A stretch of DNA of 64,000 nucleotides from Corynebacterium glucuronolyticum DSM 44120. Lineage in GTDB: Bacteria > Actinomycetota > Actinomycetes > Mycobacteriales > Mycobacteriaceae. Below, one piece after another: positions 49,916-60,000 of this stretch (position 1 is the first letter of the stretch; each line of letters starts with the position of its first letter). The translations under genes and the position numbers were made by a program. The stretch is from positions 806,001 through 870,000 of the forward strand of contig NZ_CP047452.1 in NCBI RefSeq assembly GCF_030440595.1, written 5' to 3'. The notes under the pieces are model-generated. The model was not told the origin of the DNA, searched no databases, and saw only the letters and a program-made list of their open reading frames with translations.

Positions 49916-52900
49916 ATGGCAGATTCCGTTCTCTCACGTTTTCGCCCGCAGGTTTCCACGTGGTTCACCGACGTTTTCGCAGCGCCGACGGCCGTCCAGG
50001 AGGAAGCGTGGCGGGAGATTTCGGACGGAAATAATGCCCTCGTTGTGGCCCCTACCGGTTCGGGTAAGACGTTGGCGGCCTTTTTGTGGGCGATCAACGC
50101 GCTTGTGGTGCCTTCGGGGCAGTTGCTTTTGGATGCCACGGGTGAGCGCTCGGTGCCGAAAAAGGACAAGGGCGCGGGCGTGCGTGTGTTGTACATTTCA
50201 CCACTGAAGGCGTTGGGCGTGGATGTGGAGGCGAATCTGCATGCGCCACTGCTCGGCATCGCCCGTACGGCGCAGCGTTTGGGGGAGCCTGCGCCGCAGA
50301 TCACGGTGGGTTTGCGCAGTGGAGATACGCCACAGTCGGAGCGTTCGCGGCAGGTGCGCAATCCTCCGGACATTCTCATTACGACGCCGGAGTCGCTGTA
50401 TCTCATGTTGACGAGTAAGGCGAAGGATATTTTGACCAGTGTGGATACGGTCATTGTGGATGAGATTCACGCGTTGGCTGGGACGAAGCGTGGGGTTCAC
50501 CTGGCGTTGTCGCTGGAACGGTTGGCGGAGCTTGCTCCGCAGCATGTGAAGCGCATTGGTCTGTCTGCGACGGTGCGTCCGCTGGAGCGGGTGGCAAGCT
50601 TCCTCGGTGGTAAGGAGCCGGTGTCGATTGTGGCCCCGGGGGCCGAGAAGCGGTGGCAGTTGGATGTTCACGTCCCGGTTGATGATATGAGCGATCTGCC
50701 GACGCCTGAGGTCGGCTCTACTATCGGTGCGTCGCTTGTCGACGATCCCCTCGATCTCACCACCCCGGTGGAGGAGGGGGAGTCCCCGTTTACTCGTGGT
50801 CCGGTTCCGCACAGCCCGGCGGGCGAGCCCGCCCCTACGCCCCTCATCTCCGTCGTTGACGATGCGGCGATTGATCAGGATGCGGCGATTGACCAGGATG
50901 CGACGATTGACCAGGATGCGACGAAGTCGCATCCTTTCGCGGAGGACTCGGCGCTGCCCACGTCGAACTCTATCTGGCCGTTCATTGAGCAGGACCTCTA
51001 CGCCGAAGTGATGTCCCATGACTCCACGCTCGTCTTTGTGAACTCGCGGCGAACGGCCGAGAGGGTGACCTCGCGGCTCAACGAGCTCTACACACAGGAG
51101 CACGACCCGGAGGCGCTCAACGCCCGTGGGCGACGTGACCCCGCCCAGCTTATGAAGCACACGGACATCGTGGGAACTGCAGCACCGGTCATTGCCCGCG
51201 CGCACCACGGCTCGGTGAGCAAAGACGAGCGCGCAGCAACAGAGAACATGCTCAAGTCCGGCGAATTGAAGGCGGTTGTTTCAACCAGCTCGCTAGAGCT
51301 CGGCATCGACATGGGTGCGGTCGACCTTGTGATCCAGGTGGAATCCCCACCATCGGTGGCCTCCGGTCTGCAGCGCGTCGGCCGCGCAGGCCACGCCGTG
51401 GGAGCCGTCTCGCAGGGGTCCTTTTACCCCAAGCATCGCGCCGACCTCTTGCAAACCGCTGTCACCGTGGAGCGCATGCGCGCTGGGCTCATTGAAGAGC
51501 TCACCGTGCCGCAAAATGCGCTGGACGTACTCCTGCAGCAGACGGTTGCCCACGTATCACAGAATGACATTTCCGCCGACGACTGGTTTGATGTCGTCCG
51601 TCGGGCCTACCCGTACACAAGCCTTGACCGGGAGGTGTTCGACTCTGTCATTGATCTCGCCAGCGGTGCCTACCCGTCGACGGACTTCGCGGACCTCAAA
51701 CCGCGGATGGTTTACGACAGGGTAAGTGGCATGCTGAGTGCCCGCCCCGGCGCGCAGCGCGTTGCTGTCATCAGTGGTGGCACGATCCCCGACCGGGGCA
51801 TGTTTGGCGTGTTCCTTGTTGGTGGTGGCGAGGGATCAGCGCCTCGCCGCGTGGGCGAATTAGACGAGGAAATGGTCTACGAGTCCCGAGTAGGGGACGT
51901 GTTTACCCTTGGGGCGACGAGTTGGCGGATTGAGGAGATCACCCGCGACCAGGTGCTTGTTACGCCCGCGCCGGGGCATACCGGGCGCCTGCCGTTTTGG
52001 TCTGGTGGGCAGGAAGGGCGGCCGGCGGAGCTCGGCCGGGCGGTGGGGGAGTTTCGTCGAGAAGCTGTCAGCGACCGCGCGCGGGTCGAAGGCCTGGGGC
52101 TGGACGCGCGGGCAGAGGATAATCTGTTGGCGTTCCTGCATGAGCAGCAGGAAGCCACCGGTGTCGTCCCCGATGAGAAAACACTCGTGCTTGAGCGTTT
52201 CCGCGACGAGCTTGGCGATTGGCGCATCGTGCTGCACTCGCCGTACGGGCGTGGTGTCAACGCGGCGTGGGCGCTGGCCGTCGGTGCCCGGGTGGCGGAT
52301 CTGACGGGGATGGATGCACAAGCGGTGGCCGGCGACGACGGCATTGTTCTGCGTCTGCCCGAGGGCGATGAGGAGCCGAGCAGTGAGCTGTTTTTATTCG
52401 ACGCCGACGAGATCGAGCAGATCGTTACGGAAAGGGTGGGCAACTCAGCGCTCTTTGCCTCCCGGTTTCGTGAGTGCGCCGCGCGTGCTCTTTTGCTGCC
52501 ACGGCGCAACCCCGGCAAGCGGGCACCCCTGTGGCAGCAGCGGCAGCGCGCTGAGCAGCTGCTCGACGTTGCCCGGAAGTACCCGAGCTTCCCCATCATC
52601 TTGGAGACAGTCCGCGAGTGCATGCAGGACGTGTACGACATTGCTGCACTGAAACAGCTACATAAGGATCTCGGGCTGCGTACGGTGCGCATTGCCGAGG
52701 TGACAACAGATCAGCCGAGTCCATTCGCCTCATCGCTGTTGTTCAACTACACCGGCGGGTTCATGTACGAGGGGGATACGCCCCTGGCCGAGAAGCGGGC
52801 GGCTGCCCTCGCCTTGGATCCGTCGCTTTTGGCCAAGCTCCTCGGCACCGTCGAGCTTCGTGAGCTACTCGGCCAGGAGATTATCGCGCAGGTGCACGAC

Positions 52901-54871
52901 GAGCTGCAGCGGACAGCAGAGGGAAGGCGGGCGCGCACTCCGGACGAATTCACGGACACACTGCGCCTCGTTGGCCCCATCCCCGTGGACAATGTGCCAG
53001 CCTATGTAGAGTTCGGGGACGGTCGGGATGCCGAGCAGATTCTGCAGCTTATCCGCCAGACGGTGGGTGGGCGCGTGATGGAAATTCGGTTCGGGGGCCG
53101 GGAACATATCGCGCTGTCACAGGATGCGGCGCTGATCCGGGACGGCCTGGGCGTGCCGATCCCCGCCGGGGTGACCGCCAAACGGGACGAGGTGCCCGAC
53201 GCGCTTGAGCAGCTTGTCAGCCGGTTCGCCCGGTCGCGTGGGCCGTTTACCGTGCGGGACGTCGCCTCCGCCTTCGGAGTGGGTGTCTCTGTGGTGCACG
53301 GTGTGGTGCGGACTCTCGTCCATGAGAAGAAAGTGGTCGAGGGGCACTTCCGTGAGGGGATCGAGGACCTTGAATACTGCGCGACGGAGGTTCTCCGAAA
53401 GATCCGTACGCGCAGCCTCGCCGCAGCGCGGGCGGAGGCGGAGCCGGTGAGCCACTCGGCATATGCCCGTTTCCTGCCACCGTGGCAGCAGGTTGCCGAG
53501 GTGGGGAAGACCCCCGTGCTGCGCGGGGAAGACGGTGTTTACGCCGTCATCGAGCAACTGGCAGGGGTACGCCTCCCGGCTTCCGCGTGGGAATCCCTCG
53601 TCTTCCCGTCACGTGTGGGCTACTATGAACCGGCCTTTTTGGATTCGTTGACCGCAGATGGTGAGGTGATGATTGTGGGTGCCGGTGCCGCTGGGGCGCA
53701 GGATCCGTGGATCATGCTCCTCCCGACGGAGTACGCCTCGCAGCTGCTGCCGGATGCTGTGGAGGAGCCGAGTCTGTCTGCCGTGCAAGAATCCGTGCTT
53801 GCTGTCTTGTCTCGGGGTGGCGGTTTCTTCTTCCCGCAGCTTCTATCGGAGGTCACCGGTTCGGAGTTGGGTCTGGGGTTGTCTCACACGGTGTCTGCCG
53901 AGGAGCTGCGCGAGGCGATGTGGGGGCTTGTGGAGCTGGGGCGCGTTTCCCCCGACACGTTCGAGCCTGTGCGCGCCCGCCTCAACGGGTCGGCTCGCGC
54001 CGGGAGTACCGCCCACAAGGCGAAGCGGCGGCCACGGCGCTCCCGGTTACGGATGGGGCGGACGAGCTTTGCCCAGGCTAATCAGCCGACTACGCCGCCT
54101 GATATGCAGGGGCGGTGGTCGCTGACCCCACCGGCGGAGACCGACCCCACCAACCGGTCCGTCGCCCATGGCGAGGCGTGGCTGGATAGGTACGGTGTTG
54201 TCACCCGCGGCAGTGTGGTGACGGAGAATGTCCTCGGTGGCTTCGCCCTCGCCTATAAGGTGCTCAGTGGGTTCGAGGAGTCCGGTAAGGCGATGCGCGG
54301 CTATGTGGTCGAGGGCTTGGGTGCGGCACAGTTTTCTACGCCCGCCGTCATCGACCGCATCCGCAGTCACGCTGATTCCCCCGATATCGCCGGCTGGCCT
54401 TCAGGCACGACGGAGCCCCTCACGTACGTGGTTGCTGCCGCCGATCCCGCTAACCCGTACGGCGCGGCCCTCCCGTGGCCGGAAGGCGCGCATGTCACCC
54501 GGGCTGCGGGTGCTCTCGTTGTGCTTGTCGACGGCCTTCTGATTGCTCACCTCACCCGTGGCGGTCGCGTCCTCACCACCTTCTTTGACGGTCTTCCCGA
54601 GCCGCCGGAAACGCTTGTTGCGCGGCTCGTGGAGGCGCTGGAGTCCGTGTCCAGTACGCGGTTTATCGTGGAGAAGATTGACGGCGACACGGCGCTCACC
54701 TCGTCACTGGTGGAGGCCTTCCGCATAGCGGGCGCGGGGATCACCCCGAAAGGTATCCGGATCGGCGGTCGCGTCGGCACCGCGCGCCGGGCACCCGATC
54801 GCGACGAGACCGACGATGCGCCTCTTGTGCGCACGCGCAGAAGGGGAGGATACCCACGTGCCAGAAGGTGA
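49916..54871 (+). CDS. lhr: Lhr-type large DNA helicase
   Basis: The 1651-residue superfamily 2 helicase begins with VVAPTGSGKTLAAFLWAINA (Walker A), IVDEIHALAGTKRGVHLAL (motif II DEIH), LSATVRPLERVASFLGG and the second RecA domain SSLELGIDMGAVDL...SGLQRVGRAGHAVG (motif VI). A winged-helix and Lhr-core region follow and then a long C-terminal extension. It is a 3'-5' translocase on single-stranded DNA, part of the mycobacterial DNA damage response. Between the two RecA domains (about residues 310-345) there is a disordered acidic linker with DAAIDQ repeated three times, coded by an 18-bp tandem repeat. Overlaps nei by 14 bp, the usual Lhr-Nei pairing. Confidence 0.95.
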   Translation: MADSVLSRFRPQVSTWFTDVFAAPTAVQEEAWREISDGNNALVVAPTGSGKTLAAFLWAINALVVPSGQLLLDATGERSVPKKDKGAGVRVLYISPLKALGVDVEANLHAPLLGIARTAQRLGEPAPQITVGLRSGDTPQSERSRQVRNPPDILITTPESLYLMLTSKAKDILTSVDTVIVDEIHALAGTKRGVHLALSLERLAELAPQHVKRIGLSATVRPLERVASFLGGKEPVSIVAPGAEKRWQLDVHVPVDDMSDLPTPEVGSTIGASLVDDPLDLTTPVEEGESPFTRGPVPHSPAGEPAPTPLISVVDDAAIDQDAAIDQDATIDQDATKSHPFAEDSALPTSNSIWPFIEQDLYAEVMSHDSTLVFVNSRRTAERVTSRLNELYTQEHDPEALNARGRRDPAQLMKHTDIVGTAAPVIARAHHGSVSKDERAATENMLKSGELKAVVSTSSLELGIDMGAVDLVIQVESPPSVASGLQRVGRAGHAVGAVSQGSFYPKHRADLLQTAVTVERMRAGLIEELTVPQNALDVLLQQTVAHVSQNDISADDWFDVVRRAYPYTSLDREVFDSVIDLASGAYPSTDFADLKPRMVYDRVSGMLSARPGAQRVAVISGGTIPDRGMFGVFLVGGGEGSAPRRVGELDEEMVYESRVGDVFTLGATSWRIEEITRDQVLVTPAPGHTGRLPFWSGGQEGRPAELGRAVGEFRREAVSDRARVEGLGLDARAEDNLLAFLHEQQEATGVVPDEKTLVLERFRDELGDWRIVLHSPYGRGVNAAWALAVGARVADLTGMDAQAVAGDDGIVLRLPEGDEEPSSELFLFDADEIEQIVTERVGNSALFASRFRECAARALLLPRRNPGKRAPLWQQRQRAEQLLDVARKYPSFPIILETVRECMQDVYDIAALKQLHKDLGLRTVRIAEVTTDQPSPFASSLLFNYTGGFMYEGDTPLAEKRAAALALDPSLLAKLLGTVELRELLGQEIIAQVHDELQRTAEGRRARTPDEFTDTLRLVGPIPVDNVPAYVEFGDGRDAEQILQLIRQTVGGRVMEIRFGGREHIALSQDAALIRDGLGVPIPAGVTAKRDEVPDALEQLVSRFARSRGPFTVRDVASAFGVGVSVVHGVVRTLVHEKKVVEGHFREGIEDLEYCATEVLRKIRTRSLAAARAEAEPVSHSAYARFLPPWQQVAEVGKTPVLRGEDGVYAVIEQLAGVRLPASAWESLVFPSRVGYYEPAFLDSLTADGEVMIVGAGAAGAQDPWIMLLPTEYASQLLPDAVEEPSLSAVQESVLAVLSRGGGFFFPQLLSEVTGSELGLGLSHTVSAEELREAMWGLVELGRVSPDTFEPVRARLNGSARAGSTAHKAKRRPRRSRLRMGRTSFAQANQPTTPPDMQGRWSLTPPAETDPTNRSVAHGEAWLDRYGVVTRGSVVTENVLGGFALAYKVLSGFEESGKAMRGYVVEGLGAAQFSTPAVIDRIRSHADSPDIAGWPSGTTEPLTYVVAAADPANPYGAALPWPEGAHVTRAAGALVVLVDGLLIAHLTRGGRVLTTFFDGLPEPPETLVARLVEALESVSSTRFIVEKIDGDTALTSSLVEAFRIAGAGITPKGIRIGGRVGTARRAPDRDETDDAPLVRTRRRGGYPRARR
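50861..50923 (+). repeat. 18-bp in-frame tandem repeat in lhr (DAAIDQ)
   Basis: GATGCGGCGATTGACCAG repeats at 50861, 50879 and 50897 with one or two substitutions, and a half unit follows. It encodes DAAIDQDAAIDQDATIDQ plus DAT. It lies in the linker between RecA domains, so copy number probably varies without loss of function. Confidence 0.9.
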
Positions 54872-55679
54872 TTCCGTCTACCAGCTCGCCACGCGGCTCC
54901 AGTTCATGCGGGGAAGGGAAGTCCTCTATTCGCAGCTGCGCGTCCCCGCCTACGCACTGGAGCGTTTCGACGGCAGCCTGTGCGATAACGTGTGGCCCTA
55001 CGGTAAGCACTTGTTCATGCAGTTCGGCGAGAAAATCCTGCACACGCACCTGAAGATGGAGGGGACGTGGTCGGTGCATCCAGCAGGGAAGAGGTGGACA
55101 AAGCCCGGTTTTACAGCCCGCGTCGTCTTGCGTTTGGAGGGCGCCCCGCACCCGCGTCCCATCGAGGTGGTGGGCTTTTCGTTGGGGCTGGTGCGGGTTT
55201 TCCCTACCGTGGAGTATGCCCACAGGGTAGGCTATCTTGGCCCGGACGTACTCGGTAACTGGGATGAAGACGAGGCCGCCAGAAGGATCCTCGCCCGCCC
55301 GGACAGGCCAATCGGAACCGCGCTTCTTGACCAGAAAAACCTTGCCGGGGTGGGAAACGAATACCGGGCGGAGATCTGCTTTATCGCCGGTGTCCACCCT
55401 GCAACGCCTGTCGCGGCGCTCGGCCCCGACAAAGTTCACGACATTCTGGCGGTGACCCGTCGCCTGATGTGGGAAAACAGAAACTCCCCCATCCGCGTAT
55501 CCACGGGGGTACGCAAGGTGGGGGAGACAAGTTACGTATTTGGCCGCAACAACAAGCCGTGTAGGCGCTGTGGGACGCTTATTGAGAAGGGATTTCTTGG
55601 CGGAGTTGATCGCGGGGGCGACGCGGATGAGCTGGAACGGGTCATCTGGTGGTGCCCACACTGCCAGCCACTACTGTGA
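54858..55679 (+). CDS. nei: Endonuclease VIII-like DNA glycosylase (Nei)
   Basis: The 273-residue enzyme starts at GTG with PEGDSVYQLA; after Met removal Pro2 and Glu3 are the catalytic residues. Further family features are LHTHLKMEGTW (helix-hairpin lysine region), LLDQKNLAGVGNEYRAE (H2TH motif) and the C-terminal zinc finger CRRCGTLIEKGFLGG...WWCPHC. It removes oxidised pyrimidines and nicks the strand. A longer frame (to 54816) would bury the catalytic Pro, so the GTG is right. It overlaps lhr by 14 bp; the pair probably acts in the same repair route. Ends tail-to-tail with dedA (9 bp overlap). Confidence 0.95.
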   Translation: MPEGDSVYQLATRLQFMRGREVLYSQLRVPAYALERFDGSLCDNVWPYGKHLFMQFGEKILHTHLKMEGTWSVHPAGKRWTKPGFTARVVLRLEGAPHPRPIEVVGFSLGLVRVFPTVEYAHRVGYLGPDVLGNWDEDEAARRILARPDRPIGTALLDQKNLAGVGNEYRAEICFIAGVHPATPVAALGPDKVHDILAVTRRLMWENRNSPIRVSTGVRKVGETSYVFGRNNKPCRRCGTLIEKGFLGGVDRGGDADELERVIWWCPHCQPLL

Positions 55680-56309
55680 CGCAGGCGGCGTGTTTTTCTT
55701 CTTGCTCTGTCGGCGGACGAGCCACACCGTCAGCGCCACGACGGCGACGACGAGGATGATCTTCACAATGAAGGAGAATTCCTCCATATACTCCGTCACG
55801 CGGTGCCAGTTTTCCCCGAGCGTAAATCCGAGGTATACGAGCAAAATGTTCCAGATAGCGGAGCCAAGGACAGTCCACGCGGTGAAGGTGACTAGCCCCA
55901 TGCGGTCGATGCCGGCGGGAATGGAGACGAGGGAGCGGATCCCCGGCACCATCCGGCCGATGAACACCGAGGCCGAGCCATATTTGTCAAACAAGGCGAT
56001 GGACTTGTCCACATCCTCCGCCTCCGTCAGCCACATCCAGTCCGCCACCTTGCGGAGGTGTTCGGCACCCACGGCGTGGCCGACGAAATACAGCAGGTAA
56101 GCGCCCAGAAGAGAGCCCGCAGTCGCCCACACCATGGCGGCGATGAGACTCATGGAGCCCTGCGAGGCGGTGAAGCCCGCCAGGGGGAGGACAAGCTCGC
56201 TGGGGATCGGTGGGAAGGCAGATTCCAGGAAGATGGCGATTCCCACGCCAGGTGCTCCCAGCGTTTCCATAAGTGAGGTGACCCACGTGGTTATCGCATC
56301 AAGCATCAA
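55671..56309 (-). CDS. DedA-family membrane protein
   Basis: The 212-residue protein has four to five hydrophobic segments and the DedA/VTT motifs: AIFLESAFPPIPSELVLPLAG with the essential acidic residue, GAYLLYFVGHAVGAEHLRK and FIGRMVPGIRSLVSIPAGID. DedA proteins are needed for membrane potential and flip phospholipids (undecaprenyl phosphate) in other bacteria. The C-terminal tail is basic (RRQSKKKN). It converges on nei with a 9-bp overlap at the stops. Confidence 0.9.
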   Translation of the reverse strand: MMLDAITTWVTSLMETLGAPGVGIAIFLESAFPPIPSELVLPLAGFTASQGSMSLIAAMVWATAGSLLGAYLLYFVGHAVGAEHLRKVADWMWLTEAEDVDKSIALFDKYGSASVFIGRMVPGIRSLVSIPAGIDRMGLVTFTAWTVLGSAIWNILLVYLGFTLGENWHRVTEYMEEFSFIVKIILVVAVVALTVWLVRRQSKKKNTPPASQ

Positions 56310-56429
56310 ATAAAATCCAATCCACTATCTGGTGTATGACGTGGCTAGCCACTATAGCAAAGAAGCGGCGGAACGTTTTGCACCAAAACGTTCGTCAGTG
56401 CGTGGGCATGGCTCGCTACACTGGGGACC

Positions 56430-56843
56430 ATGAAAACGCTGCTGAACATCATCTGGTTTCTTTTCGCAGGACTCTGGCTCGCCATCGCCTATGTGTTTTT
56501 TGGACTCCTCGCCTGCATCTTCATCATCACAATCCCCGCAGGTGTGGCATCGTTTAGAATGGCGAGCTTCGTCGTCTGGCCGTTTGGTCGCACTCTTGTA
56601 CAACCTGTCAATGGGTCCGGTGCGCTAAGTGGCGTGTCCAACGTGATCTGGTTCTTCGTCGCCGGACTGTGGCTTGCCGTCGGGCACCTAACTACAGCGG
56701 CGAGCCTCGCCGTGACAATTATTGGCCTCCCCATGGCCTGGGCAAACCTCAAGCTCATCCCCGTTACGTGCTTCCCGTTTGGGAAAAAGATCGTGGATTC
56801 TGACCATATCCCCGCAGGCTACGAACCCGTGGTCAAGATGTAA
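56430..56843 (+). CDS. YccF-domain membrane protein
   Basis: A 137-residue protein with two copies of the YccF domain: LNIIWFLFAGLWLAIAYVFF... and SNVIWFFVAGLWLAVGHLTT..., each followed by a Gly/Pro turn and a conserved FPFG/WPFG box (VVWPFGRTL, TCFPFGKKI). Three to four membrane helices. Function unknown; in E. coli YccF sits with an exporter operon. Start ATG at 56430, 22 bp after a GTGCGTGGG stretch with no clear ribosome site. Separate from pgi, which reads toward it; the pgi repeat array lies between. Confidence 0.85.
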   Translation: MKTLLNIIWFLFAGLWLAIAYVFFGLLACIFIITIPAGVASFRMASFVVWPFGRTLVQPVNGSGALSGVSNVIWFFVAGLWLAVGHLTTAASLAVTIIGLPMAWANLKLIPVTCFPFGKKIVDSDHIPAGYEPVVKM

Positions 56844-56874
56844 AGAAACCTCAACCACGGGTCGTCGACAAGCT

Positions 56875-56920
56875 ATACAGGGTTACCTGTTACAGGGGTT
56901 ACCCGTTACAGGGTTACTTG
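56875..56920. repeat. 15/16-bp tandem repeat x3 spanning the pgi stop codon
   Basis: Read on the + strand: ATACAGGGTTACCTG, TTACAGGGGTTACCCG, TTACAGGGTTACTTG (56875, 56890, 56906). On the minus strand each unit contains a TAA (the pgi stop at 56914-56916 and its copies at 56899-56901 and 56883-56885). Confidence 0.85.
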
Positions 56921-58551
56921 TTGGCGCGGTACCAATCAATGAGACCGTCGGTAGAAACATCGCCGGAATCGGACTTCTCCGCACCCGTCACGGCGGGGAG
57001 GAGATCGCCGGCCTGCTTCTTGCCCAGTTCCACGCCCCACTGGTCAAACGAGTTGATATCCCAGATGACACCCTGCGTGAACACGATGTGCTCGTAGAGA
57101 GCGATGAGCGCACCGAGAACACGGGGGGTGAGCTCCTCCGCAAGAATGGTCGTCGTCGGGCGGTTACCCGGCATCTCCTTGTGGTTGACCAGCTCGATCG
57201 GGGTGCCCTCAGCCGCGATCTCCTGAGCCGTCTTACCAAAGGCAAGAACCTTCGTCTGGGCAAAGAAGTTGCTCATCAGCAGGTCATGCATTGAACCTGT
57301 GCCGTCAGCAGTGGGGAGATCCTGTGCCGGACGAGCAAAGCCGATGAAATCTGCCGGGATCAGTCGCGTGCCCTGGTGAATGAGCTGGTAGAACGCGTGC
57401 TGGCCGTTGGTGCCCGGCTCGCCCCAGTAAATCTCACCCGTGTTCGTGGTGACCACCGTGCCGTCGTGGCGCACGGACTTACCGTTCGACTCCATCGTCA
57501 GCTGCTGCAGGTAGGCGGGGAAGCGGGAGAGATCCTCAGAGTAGGGGAGCACCGCGTGCGTTTCAGCGCCGAAGAAATCGGAGTACCACACGCCGAGCAG
57601 GCCCATAAGGGCGGGGACGTTTTCCTTCAGCGGAGTTTCGCGGAAGTGTACGTCCATGGCGTGGAATCCTTCAAGGAAGCGCATGAAGTCCATTGGCCCG
57701 ATAACGCACATGAGGGCGAGACCCACGGCGGAATCTACCGAGTAGCGGCCACCGACCCAGTTCCAGAAACCGAACATATTCTTCGTGTCGATTCCGAACT
57801 CCGCGACCTTCTCGGCGTTGGTAGACACGGCGACGAAGTGCTTCGCCACAGCCTCCTCGCTGCCGAGCTTCTCCACGAGCCACCGCTTGGCGGCGTGCGC
57901 ATTGGCGAGAGTCTCCTGCGTGGTGAATGTCTTCGAGGCGATGATGAACAGCGTGGATTCGGGGTCGAGCTCGTCGAGGGTGGCGACGAGATCCGCTGGG
58001 TCAACGTTGGACACGAACTTGCCCCGGATACCGGCGACCGCGTAATTACGCAGGGCCTTGGTGGCCATTGCAGGGCCCAGATCAGAACCGCCGATACCGA
58101 TGTTTACCACCGTCTTGATGGTGTGGCCGGTGTAACCCAGCCATTCACCGGAGCGCAGCCCCGAGGCGAAATCACGCATCCGGCCGAGAACCTCGTGAAC
58201 GTCGGCGGCAACATCTTGCTCGTCGACGGTGAGGTCTTCTTCAGCCGGGATGCGCAGCGCCGTGTGCAGGACGGCGCGGTCCTCGGTGTTGTTCAGGTGC
58301 TCGCCGGTGAACATGGCCTCGGTCTTTTCCTTCAGGCCCGCTGCCTCGGCGAGTGCTACCAGCTTGTCCACCGTGTCCTCGTTGATGAGGTTCTTGGACA
58401 GATCCACGTGGAGGCCCGCGGCATCAAAGGTGAACCGGGATGCGCGGTCCGGATCGCTGGCGAACAGTTCCCGCAGGTTTGTTTCGCTCATCTCCGTCTG
58501 GTGTGCTTCGAGATCTTTCCACTCGTGCGTGGTACTGATATCCGTGGACAT
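56914..58551 (-). CDS. pgi: Glucose-6-phosphate isomerase
   Basis: The 545-residue enzyme is complete: [58 protein letters not shown] (family signature 1), [30 protein letters not shown] and [18 protein letters not shown] (signature 2). It interconverts glucose-6-phosphate and fructose-6-phosphate. ATG with AAGGAGCGTCC upstream. No terminator directly after, but a 15/16-bp repeat array containing extra TAA stops follows its own. Confidence 0.97.
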   Translation of the reverse strand: MSTDISTTHEWKDLEAHQTEMSETNLRELFASDPDRASRFTFDAAGLHVDLSKNLINEDTVDKLVALAEAAGLKEKTEAMFTGEHLNNTEDRAVLHTALRIPAEEDLTVDEQDVAADVHEVLGRMRDFASGLRSGEWLGYTGHTIKTVVNIGIGGSDLGPAMATKALRNYAVAGIRGKFVSNVDPADLVATLDELDPESTLFIIASKTFTTQETLANAHAAKRWLVEKLGSEEAVAKHFVAVSTNAEKVAEFGIDTKNMFGFWNWVGGRYSVDSAVGLALMCVIGPMDFMRFLEGFHAMDVHFRETPLKENVPALMGLLGVWYSDFFGAETHAVLPYSEDLSRFPAYLQQLTMESNGKSVRHDGTVVTTNTGEIYWGEPGTNGQHAFYQLIHQGTRLIPADFIGFARPAQDLPTADGTGSMHDLLMSNFFAQTKVLAFGKTAQEIAAEGTPIELVNHKEMPGNRPTTTILAEELTPRVLGALIALYEHIVFTQGVIWDINSFDQWGVELGKKQAGDLLPAVTGAEKSDSGDVSTDGLIDWYRANK

Positions 58552-58664
58552 GGACGCTCCTTCGTGGTTTTTTTACGTAAATCACTGGTCAGCGGCCTTA
58601 CCTCGCCTGGCTGTGTGGTGTAATCCGACACCAGCCTTCCGAAGAAGACCTATGACCTATTACT

Positions 58665-59792
58665 TTAGCCCGGAAACGGCCCGTTCGTCCTGATGTCAAT
58701 GTGTACCTTCGGAAGACGAACTGGTTTCGGGGCGGGAATCACCGGGCGCGGTGCAGGCGCAGGTGCTGGCTTGGGAATCTGTGGTACCGGCACGGGTGCC
58801 GGAGGCCGGTACCTGATGACCGGAGCCGGGCGTGGTTGTGGTTTCGGCGCGGGTGCAGGCAGTGCAGGCGGTGCCGGTGGCGCTGGTGCCGGTGCGGGTG
58901 GTGCCAAGTTGGGGAAAACAGGGGCGAGGACAAGACGCAGTTGCATCGGCAGCCACTCCGGGTTTATCTGGGAGAGAAATCCACCGACGAGTCCGAGCGC
59001 AGCAATTATAGAAACGGTGGTGCCCACTGCGATTTGCCCATCCGTATCTAAGTCAATGGTTGTATCTGAGGAGATCGTTGCAAGCGTGTCCTCGCTACTG
59101 CCTTCCGCCGAAAGTTCCGCAAGTGTCCCAATCCCGATGCATTTTCCTAGTGCTCGGTGGTAAGCCTCGTCCCCTACCTGGGACTCCATATCGTCTAGGA
59201 AGGGTTGTAAATAGGGAAGAATAGACTCATGAAGCTTGTGGAGGTGAGCCCACGATAACGGATCTACATAATGTTCGAAATCGTTTGCATGGAAATAGGG
59301 GGACGGCTGGCTATCTTCGTACATGCGTTGGGCCTGTTGGACGGAGATGGTTTGCTTCCACGCGAATGGTTTGTCAAGGCCTAGACGCTCTATGACTTTG
59401 TCACGGTCTTGGCGTAATTCCCAAAAAGGAGATGCAAATGCTGCCCACTGGCTCCCAAATTTTTTTGCGTAAGATTGAGCCCCCTGTGCGAGAGCTACAG
59501 GCACTTCATCGCGGAGCCGCTCAGCAGTTACATCATCAGCGTGTGAGGGGGAGATCGTGCACACCTCGCCGTCGGATTTCACATCGAGGGCGGAAGCCGG
59601 GGTGCAGGTGATGGTAGCGGCGGTTAGAGCCAAGGCGAGTGTCATCGGGATCGCGCGAAGAGCTCTGTCGTGGCGAGCGCGTGCATGGGATGGTGCCTGA
59701 AATCGATGAGGATCCGAAGCACTTTTCGGGGTGCGTCGAAAAGTAGACGCGCCAGTTGTAGAAGTAGATTGGCCCAGGATTCGGTTTAACAT
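58665..59792 (-). CDS. Secreted protein with Pro/Ala-rich C-terminus, unknown function
   Basis: A 375-residue protein with an unusually long N-terminal region (about 68 residues, basic, ending in a hydrophobic TLALALTAATITCTPASALD signal core), a central globular region of about 180 residues (two Cys, GEVCTISP and GKCIGIG), one hydrophobic segment (VGTTVSIIAALGLVGGFL) and a 90-residue tail rich in Pro and Ala (PAPAPPAPPALPAPAPKPQP). No family recognised. The tail is the sort that crosses or rests in the cell wall. GGGGGATAC precedes the ATG. Converges on gabD's upstream region, divergent from it. Confidence 0.65.
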   Translation of the reverse strand: MLNRILGQSTSTTGASTFRRTPKSASDPHRFQAPSHARARHDRALRAIPMTLALALTAATITCTPASALDVKSDGEVCTISPSHADDVTAERLRDEVPVALAQGAQSYAKKFGSQWAAFASPFWELRQDRDKVIERLGLDKPFAWKQTISVQQAQRMYEDSQPSPYFHANDFEHYVDPLSWAHLHKLHESILPYLQPFLDDMESQVGDEAYHRALGKCIGIGTLAELSAEGSSEDTLATISSDTTIDLDTDGQIAVGTTVSIIAALGLVGGFLSQINPEWLPMQLRLVLAPVFPNLAPPAPAPAPPAPPALPAPAPKPQPRPAPVIRYRPPAPVPVPQIPKPAPAPAPRPVIPAPKPVRLPKVHIDIRTNGPFPG

Positions 59793-59951
59793 GTATCCCC
59801 CAAAATTTTTAGTGGTTTATGGCATTGTCCTGAGTAGTGAGCCTCCCCGGAGATAATGCCGTTGTCTGAAGCCGAAGGTGAGGAATGTCGCCCCCGTTTT
59901 CGTGGATATCGTAAAACGGGTGAGGGGAGTGTGCTTGGTAGATGCGTATAG

Positions 59952-59993
59952 ACCCCCTCAGATAGGGGAGGGGGGTGATTTTTTCAATACAGT
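59952..59993 (+). promoter_or_regulatory. gabD promoter with G-run motif
   Basis: ACCCCCTCAGATAGGGGAGGGGGG at 59951-59976 contains both orientations of a RamA-like G/C run, followed by TACAGT (59988-59993), a -10 box placed 7 bases before the ATG. Transcription would start at the first codon (leaderless). Confidence 0.5.
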
Positions 59994-60000
59994 TGATTAC

